DNA of 64,000 nt, taken from the NCBI GenBank assembly GCA_963928055.1, contig CAWVDN010000001.1, forward strand, positions 248,001-312,000, given 5' to 3'. The translations under genes and the position numbers were made by a program. Below are positions 59,518 to 64,000 of the stretch, piece by piece (positions within the stretch are counted from its first letter, which is position 1; each line of letters opens with the position of its first letter). The notes beneath the pieces are model-generated. The model ran no database searches, had not been told where the DNA came from, and saw only the letters and a program-made list of their open reading frames with translations. The stretch is from Scatomonas sp963928055. Its GTDB lineage: Bacteria > Bacillota > Clostridia > Lachnospirales > Lachnospiraceae.

Positions 59518-61064
59518 CCCTCCTCTTTTTTCGGGTGTTCTTCGGAACGTTCCCCGCAGGCGTCTGCCCCGTCCAGAAGGCTCTCCATGGGTATGGGATC
59601 CGCGCTTTCCCTCTGTTTTTCCGCCAGAAGCTTCCTCATGGCCTCCTTTAATCCCCTGTATTTCTCCAGCATGGCCAGATTTCTTTTTTCAAAGGGATCT
59701 TCCCGGAGATCATACAGTTCGTCCAGACAGTGTTCCGTACAGACGTATTTATAACGGCCATCCGTGACCATGCGTCCCCGGATAGTCACCCCGTATCCGT
59801 GTCCGTAGGTTTCGCACAGCAGGCTTTTCCGCCAGTCTGTCTTTTTTCCCTCCGCCAGAGGAAGAAGGCTTTCTCCGTCAATGGGATTGCCGAAGGGGAT
59901 GTCTGCCGCGTCCATAAAGGTAGCGGGGATATCACAGGTGCAGACCAGGCGGTCATTCTTCTGCCCGGAAGGGATCCTGTCTTTCCAGCTTACCGCCAGA
60001 GGGATCCGCATGACTTCCTGGGCCATATGGGAATCTTTATCGAAATGGCCGCCCTGACAGGCGATGGCGTCCCCGTGATCCGTCGACCAGATGATCAGAG
60101 TATTTTCGTCCAGCCCCAGCTCCCGGAGCTTTCGCAGGATCCTTCCCCCTGCCGCGTCCACCATGGTGATGTGGGCGTAGCAGTGCGCCAGCATCTCCTG
60201 CCATTCTTCCCAGGGAATGGGATTCGGGTAGATCAGATGCGCTCCGTCGCCCATAGGTTTATTCAGTTCCATTTTTAATGTCTCCGGTTTATCCCGGAGA
60301 TCCGTATCAAAATTCTGCAGCTCCGCGATTTTTTTCGGGTCGTACAGGTCCAAAAATTCCTGGGTGGGAAAATAGGGCTGATGAGGGCCCCAGAAATCCA
60401 CCCGGAGATGGAAAGGCCTGTCGCTTTTTTCTTTCGCCAGCTCTTCCAGCTTTTCGCAGGCCAGCTCCGCCAGAAAAAATGACTCGTGGGTCTCCTTGGG
60501 CGTTACCGTCACGCCGTAGGCGTGTTCTCCGCACCAGTAATCCTCGCACTGATACAGGGCGCCCTCTTTCAGTTTCGGGAAAAAGCCCTGAGGACCGAAA
60601 GTCACCTGCTCAATGACCCGCTTGACCTTGTGCTGCGCTCTGGGAAGTCCTTTTTTCTTCAGATAATCCGCGTAAGCCCGGGAATTGTAAGGATTTCCGT
60701 ATCCTGTTTCAGACAGGCCCTGACAGTGATGGTCATAGGCGCATCCGGGGCCCGCATGCCATTTTCCGTAGTAAAAATTTCTGTATCCCCCTTCCGCCAG
60801 AAGATCCAGGTACACATCATGGCGGTATTCGGGATCGTTCTCGTTGTGGACCTGTCCGTGGGTATGGGGATACAGGCCGGTAAGAAGGCTTCTTCTGGCC
60901 GGACCGCACATAGGCGTAACGCAATAAGCATTTTCAAATTCCACCCCTGTTTTGGCAAAGGCCTCAAAATTCGGGCGCAGGGGCCCCTGGCTGTTTCCCA
61001 CGCCATGTCCGTGGTATGCCTGATGATCATTCAAGATAAATACGATATTCGGTTTCTTGTCCAT
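59514..61064 (-). CDS. Type I sulfatase
   Basis: This alkaline-phosphatase-superfamily sulfatase has 516 residues. The N-terminal metal site is NIVFILNDHQAYHG. The modification motif is CGPARRSLLTG, with Cys53 to become formylglycine. IIWSTDHGDAIACQGGH is the second metal site. There is no signal peptide, so it works in the cytosol and its substrate must be imported or made inside. It follows deoB by 25 nt. The substrate cannot be deduced; the nucleoside-catabolic operon makes a sulfated nucleoside or pentose derivative worth testing. Confidence 0.9.
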   Translation of the reverse strand: MDKKPNIVFILNDHQAYHGHGVGNSQGPLRPNFEAFAKTGVEFENAYCVTPMCGPARRSLLTGLYPHTHGQVHNENDPEYRHDVYLDLLAEGGYRNFYYGKWHAGPGCAYDHHCQGLSETGYGNPYNSRAYADYLKKKGLPRAQHKVKRVIEQVTFGPQGFFPKLKEGALYQCEDYWCGEHAYGVTVTPKETHESFFLAELACEKLEELAKEKSDRPFHLRVDFWGPHQPYFPTQEFLDLYDPKKIAELQNFDTDLRDKPETLKMELNKPMGDGAHLIYPNPIPWEEWQEMLAHCYAHITMVDAAGGRILRKLRELGLDENTLIIWSTDHGDAIACQGGHFDKDSHMAQEVMRIPLAVSWKDRIPSGQKNDRLVCTCDIPATFMDAADIPFGNPIDGESLLPLAEGKKTDWRKSLLCETYGHGYGVTIRGRMVTDGRYKYVCTEHCLDELYDLREDPFEKRNLAMLEKYRGLKEAMRKLLAEKQRESADPIPMESLLDGADACGERSEEHPKKEEG

Positions 61065-61089
61065 GTTGTTTTTCCTCGCGATTTATGTA

Positions 61090-62277
61090 TTAGGTCAGAC
61101 GATCCAGCAGCGATCTGTCCGGAAAGCCATCTGCGGACCCAAGGCCGAAATTGTCCGCGACGGTTGCGCCCACCACAGTAAAACTGCGGCTTTCTCCCAG
61201 GTTTTTCCCTGCTTTCATCCGGGGAGAATACAGGAGCAGAGGCGTCTGCTCTCTGGTGTGGTCCGTACCCCGGAAGGTAGGGTCGTTTCCGTGATCCGCG
61301 GTGAGCATCAGAAGATCTTCCTCCCCAAGCGCCGGCAGAAGCCGGGACAGTCCCCGGTCAAACCGTTCCAGCTCCTGTCCGTATCCCCTGACATCCCTGC
61401 GGTGACCCCATCGGGAATCAAAATCCACCAGATTGGTAAAGCACAGCCCCTGAAAATTTTTTCCGGCCGCGGCGATGGTCTGTTCCATCCCCTGTACGGA
61501 ATCCTCCGAATGCAGGGATTCCGTGATCCCCCGTCCGGAAAAGATATCCGAGATCTTGCCTATGGCGATCACATTCTTTCCGGCCTCTTTCAGGCTGTCC
61601 AGAACGGTCTTCCCCTCAGTCTCCAGGGCGTAATCCCTTCGGTTGACTGTTCTGCGGAATTCCTCCCTGTTTTTTCCCGTATAAGGTCTTGCGATGATTC
61701 TGCCCACGCGCCATTCCTCCCGGAGCGTCAGTTCTCTGGCGATCTCGCAGTACCGATACAGCGTTTCCAGTCCCATGGTTTCTTCGTTTCCGCAGATCTG
61801 CAGCACAGAGTCCGCGGAGGTATAAACGATCAGACAGTGGTTTCGAATCTCTTCTTCTCCGAGCTCTTTCAGGATCTCCGTTCCGCTGGCGCTTTTATTT
61901 CCGATCACTTTTCTTCCCGTGCGCCGTTCCAGCTCCGCTATCAGTTCCGGAGGAAATCCCTGTTCAGAGAAGGTGCGGAAGGGCGTACGCGTACAAAGTC
62001 CCATCATTTCCCAATGGCCGGTTATGGTATCCTTGCCTCTGCTTTTTTCGTTCAGACGCATATAGCAGGCAGACGGTTCCTCCACCGGCGGGATCCCTTT
62101 CAGGGAATGGAGATTTGCCAGGCCCATGGCTCTCAGTGCCGGCAGGCGGATCCCCGGGCAATGCTCCGCCACATGCCCCAGGGTGTCCGCTCCCTGGTCA
62201 CCGTAATCCCCTGCGTCCCTCATGGCGCCGATCCCCAGGGAATCCAGAACGATCAGAAAAATCCGTTTATAACGCAT
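61090..62277 (-). CDS. deoB: Phosphopentomutase
   Basis: The enzyme interconverts ribose 1-phosphate and ribose 5-phosphate (and the deoxy forms), linking nucleoside phosphorolysis to the pentose phosphate pathway. It has 395 residues. FLIVLDSLGIGAMRDAGDYGDQGADTLGH, DTITGHWEMMG (catalytic threonine), CFTNLVDFDSRWGHRRD and TADHGNDPT metal-binding motifs are present. The start at 62277 has GGAG upstream and lies inside the 3' end of udp (11 bp); the open frame extends further but within udp. Confidence 0.95.
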   Translation of the reverse strand: MRYKRIFLIVLDSLGIGAMRDAGDYGDQGADTLGHVAEHCPGIRLPALRAMGLANLHSLKGIPPVEEPSACYMRLNEKSRGKDTITGHWEMMGLCTRTPFRTFSEQGFPPELIAELERRTGRKVIGNKSASGTEILKELGEEEIRNHCLIVYTSADSVLQICGNEETMGLETLYRYCEIARELTLREEWRVGRIIARPYTGKNREEFRRTVNRRDYALETEGKTVLDSLKEAGKNVIAIGKISDIFSGRGITESLHSEDSVQGMEQTIAAAGKNFQGLCFTNLVDFDSRWGHRRDVRGYGQELERFDRGLSRLLPALGEEDLLMLTADHGNDPTFRGTDHTREQTPLLLYSPRMKAGKNLGESRSFTVVGATVADNFGLGSADGFPDRSLLDRLT

Positions 62278-63055
62278 TGGTTTCTCCGCTTTCCTCCATA
62301 AGGATTTTGACAGCCTCCACCGCCGCCCGGATGGCGGCATCCGTATCATGGACGATGGGGTTTTCCATCCCTCTGGAGTCGCGCTCCTGGTTTCCGACCA
62401 CAAGAAAGTCCGAGCCTGCCCGGACGCCCAGATAGCCCGCCGCGATAAACAAAGCCGCGGACTCCATCTCCGATGCCTTACAGCCCATCCGCTTCCAGGC
62501 TTCCCATTTGTTCAAAAGCTCGTAACTCACCGGTTTTGTTTCCGGCTCGTGCTGCCCGTAAAAAGAATCCTTGCACTGCACTACGCCTTTATGGAACCTG
62601 TATCCCAGCTTCCGGCAGGCTCGGACCAGAGCGGAAGTTACGTCAAAATCCGGAACCGCCGGATACTCGATGGGAGCATATTCCCGGCTGGTGCCTTCCA
62701 TGCGCACAGCCCCTGTGGCGACTACCAGATCGCCGCCCTTAACTTCAAGATCCATACCCCCGCAGGTTCCCACCCGGATAAAGGTATCCGCCCCGCACCG
62801 GACCAGTTCCTCCATGGCGATCACTGCGGAGGGACCGCCGATGCCCGTGGAGGTAACGCTCACTTTCTCTCCCTTCAGATATCCCGTATACGTCACAAAC
62901 TCTCTGCTGTCCGCCACCAGTCTGGCATCGTCGAAATAGGCGGCGATTTTTTTGCTTCTTTTCGGATCCCCCGGAAGGATCACATACCTGCCCACATCCC
63001 CCCTGCGGAGCTGCAGGTGATACTGCAGACCGATTTCTCCGGAATAATTCTGCAT
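62267..63055 (-). CDS. udp: Uridine phosphorylase-type nucleoside phosphorylase
   Basis: The enzyme splits uridine and related nucleosides with phosphate into base and ribose 1-phosphate. It has 262 residues. VILPGDPKRSKKIA, FIRVGTCGGMD (phosphate/ribose site), VQCKDSFYGQHEPE and SEMESAALFIAAGYLGVRAG are typical of the uridine phosphorylase branch. AAGGAG precedes the ATG at 63055. It is the first gene of an operon with deoB, a sulfatase and its maturase, divergent from a GntR gene. Confidence 0.92.
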   Translation of the reverse strand: MQNYSGEIGLQYHLQLRRGDVGRYVILPGDPKRSKKIAAYFDDARLVADSREFVTYTGYLKGEKVSVTSTGIGGPSAVIAMEELVRCGADTFIRVGTCGGMDLEVKGGDLVVATGAVRMEGTSREYAPIEYPAVPDFDVTSALVRACRKLGYRFHKGVVQCKDSFYGQHEPETKPVSYELLNKWEAWKRMGCKASEMESAALFIAAGYLGVRAGSDFLVVGNQERDSRGMENPIVHDTDAAIRAAVEAVKILMEESGETNAL

Positions 63056-63081
63056 GCTTTTTCTCCTTTGCGGTTTTATAA

Positions 63082-63217
63082 CTTGTATAATAATATTCAA
63101 CTTGTATAATGTCAATTCCCGCATTTATACAAATTACAAGCGTATTTCTTGTGCAAAAAGTATACAGGCTGTAAATCCTGCAGGTATATAATTAGACATG
63201 TTTGATTTTTATACAAG
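63082..63217. promoter_or_regulatory. TTGTATAA operator half-sites between udp and gntR
   Basis: CTTGTATAAT occurs at 63082-63091 and again at 63101-63110. Inverted copies are TTTATACAAA at 63124-63133 and TTATACAAG at 63209-63217. The first two overlap the -10 and the spacer of the udp promoter. Such half-sites fit binding by the divergent GntR regulator. The remaining intergenic DNA holds no gene. Confidence 0.65.
63087..63115 (-). promoter_or_regulatory. Promoter of the udp-deoB-sulfatase operon
   Basis: A perfect TTGACA (-35), a 17-bp spacer and TATTAT (-10) lie on the minus strand. This is a strong core promoter overlapped by two operator half-sites, as expected for repression. Confidence 0.75.
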
Positions 63218-63245
63218 AAAGAGCCTATGAGTTTTCGGGAACAGA

Positions 63246-63274
63246 TTGACATTCCCGTGGGATTCCCTTAGACT
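63246..63274 (+). promoter_or_regulatory. Promoter of the GntR gene
   Basis: A perfect TTGACA (-35), a 17-bp spacer and TAGACT (-10) lie on the plus strand. They lie about 45 nt upstream of the start at 63321, with GGAGG between. Confidence 0.6.
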
Positions 63275-63320
63275 GGATTTTAGACATGACTCTTATCCAT
63301 CAGACAGACCGGAGGCATTC

Positions 63321-64000
63321 ATGGAAAACACAAAGCGGAACGCTGAAAAAAATCTGAAGCATATACAGGTTTACCGAAAATTATATAACCTGATCCGGCA
63401 GGGGGCCTTCGCCCCCGGAACCAGGCTCCCCTCTGAGCCTGCCCTGGCGGAACAGCTGGCAGTCAGCCGGATGACCCTTCGCAGAGCGCTGGCTCTGCTG
63501 CAGGAAGATCATCTGGTGAAAAATATCCGCGGAAAGGGAAATTATGTCTGCCTGCCCGCAGCCGCTTCCAATCCCATCACCGTCTCCCAGCTGTTTCATC
63601 CTATTTACCACTGCTGCGCCCAGGCTGTCCGGGAGACGGAACTGGTATTCCGGATCGAGCCGCCTTCCGAGTCCTTCACCCAGGCCCTGGGCAGAAATTC
63701 CGCCGCCATGGTCATCGCGGACCGATGGTATCACGGAAGCGAAAAGGTATGCGCCTACAGCCTCAGCTTTCTTCCCATCGAAGTGATCTCCGAATACCGT
63801 CTGGATCTGAATGACGCCGGAGGGCTGAAAGAATTTCTGGAAAAGGATCTTTACGGGAAAGCAGGCGCCTGCTCCACCTCCTTTTCTTTTACCACCACAG
63901 GGAATTTTACTTCCGCGAAATATCCTCTTTCCCCCGGCTCTTCTTTTATCCTGATACAGGAAACGGTATTTGACGTCCACCGGCAGGGCCTGGTCTTCAG
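63321..64000 (+). CDS. GntR/HutC-family regulator (3' truncated)
   Basis: The first 226 codons of a GntR-type repressor run off the right edge. The winged-helix domain covers about residues 15-75 (YNLIRQGAFAPGTRLPSEPALAEQL, SRMTLRRALALLQEDHLV, KGKGNYV-type wing). A UTRA-like effector domain follows (VIADRWYHGSEKVCAYSLSF). GGAGG lies 5 nt before the ATG. It is divergent from udp and probably represses that operon through the TTGTATAA sites; the effector may be a nucleoside or sugar phosphate. Confidence 0.88.
   Translation, partial: MENTKRNAEKNLKHIQVYRKLYNLIRQGAFAPGTRLPSEPALAEQLAVSRMTLRRALALLQEDHLVKNIRGKGNYVCLPAAASNPITVSQLFHPIYHCCAQAVRETELVFRIEPPSESFTQALGRNSAAMVIADRWYHGSEKVCAYSLSFLPIEVISEYRLDLNDAGGLKEFLEKDLYGKAGACSTSFSFTTTGNFTSAKYPLSPGSSFILIQETVFDVHRQGLVF

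Overview
The window is a gene-dense, moderately GC-rich chromosomal segment of a spore-forming clostridial Firmicute, most likely a member of the Lachnospiraceae. Supporting signs are the sporulation genes yqfC/yqfD behind a sigma-E-like promoter, sepF/ylmE/ylmH division genes together with minDE, the split transketolase, the NfnAB ferredoxin-NADP pair, an anaerobic sulfatase maturase, an Mre/RodA/PBP2 operon with an unusually long PBP2, and AGGAGG-type ribosome sites with several TTG and GTG starts. Nearly all genes are on the minus strand. The exceptions are the truncated TtcA-like gene at the left edge, rarA, and the truncated GntR gene at the right edge. I saw no rRNA, tRNA, CRISPR array, IS transposase or prophage gene.

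Layout, in transcription order on the minus strand. (1) 63.1-58.4 kb: a udp-deoB-sulfatase-anSME operon, divergent from a GntR regulator, with repeated TTGTATAA half-sites over its promoter. (2) 58.2-47.2 kb: a Crp/Fnr regulator, then a BMP-type nucleoside ABC importer, cytidine deaminase, nucleoside hydrolase, ribulose-phosphate epimerase, RpiB, split transketolase and a fucose-isomerase-like protein. Clusters 1 and 2 together look like a nucleoside scavenging and pentose recycling island. (3) 47-39.3 kb: uppP, ftsK, a zinc-ribbon/TPR surface protein, nfnAB and rlmH, with rarA facing the other way. (4) 37.7-30 kb: a DUF2284 gene, then yqfC-yqfD-phoH-ybeY-DUF3048 lipoprotein-proB-DUF896-fthC-proA. 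(5) 30-17.9 kb: an M14 peptidase, then miaB-mutS-mutL-miaA-ynbB and two FAD oxidoreductases. (6) 17.8-8.1 kb: radC-mreB-mreC-mreD-mrdA-minD-minE-rodA-mgsA-dacA, a tightly packed cell-shape operon. (7) 8.0-1.1 kb: a small P-loop protein, then HlyD-like adaptor-ylmE-sepF-ylmH-aroB-lspA-rluD.

The most unusual non-coding feature is a 279-bp element at 7179-7457. It is bounded by 23/24-bp inverted repeats and contains two long internal hairpins that are themselves diverged inverted copies of each other. It lies exactly between the promoter and the start codon of the HlyD-like/ylm operon, so it would be transcribed as an almost fully base-paired leader RNA. It may be a MITE or a structured regulatory RNA.

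Two neighbouring genes carry apparent single-base G insertions. One creates a false 932-codon fusion of two FAD enzymes (C6 run at 19564-19569). The other scrambles the C-terminus of the YnbB-like protein (CCC at 20780-20782). Other points of note are an MreB with altered nucleotide-binding motifs, a PBP2 with an extra segment of about 235 residues, and a cytoplasmic sulfatase wired into nucleoside catabolism.
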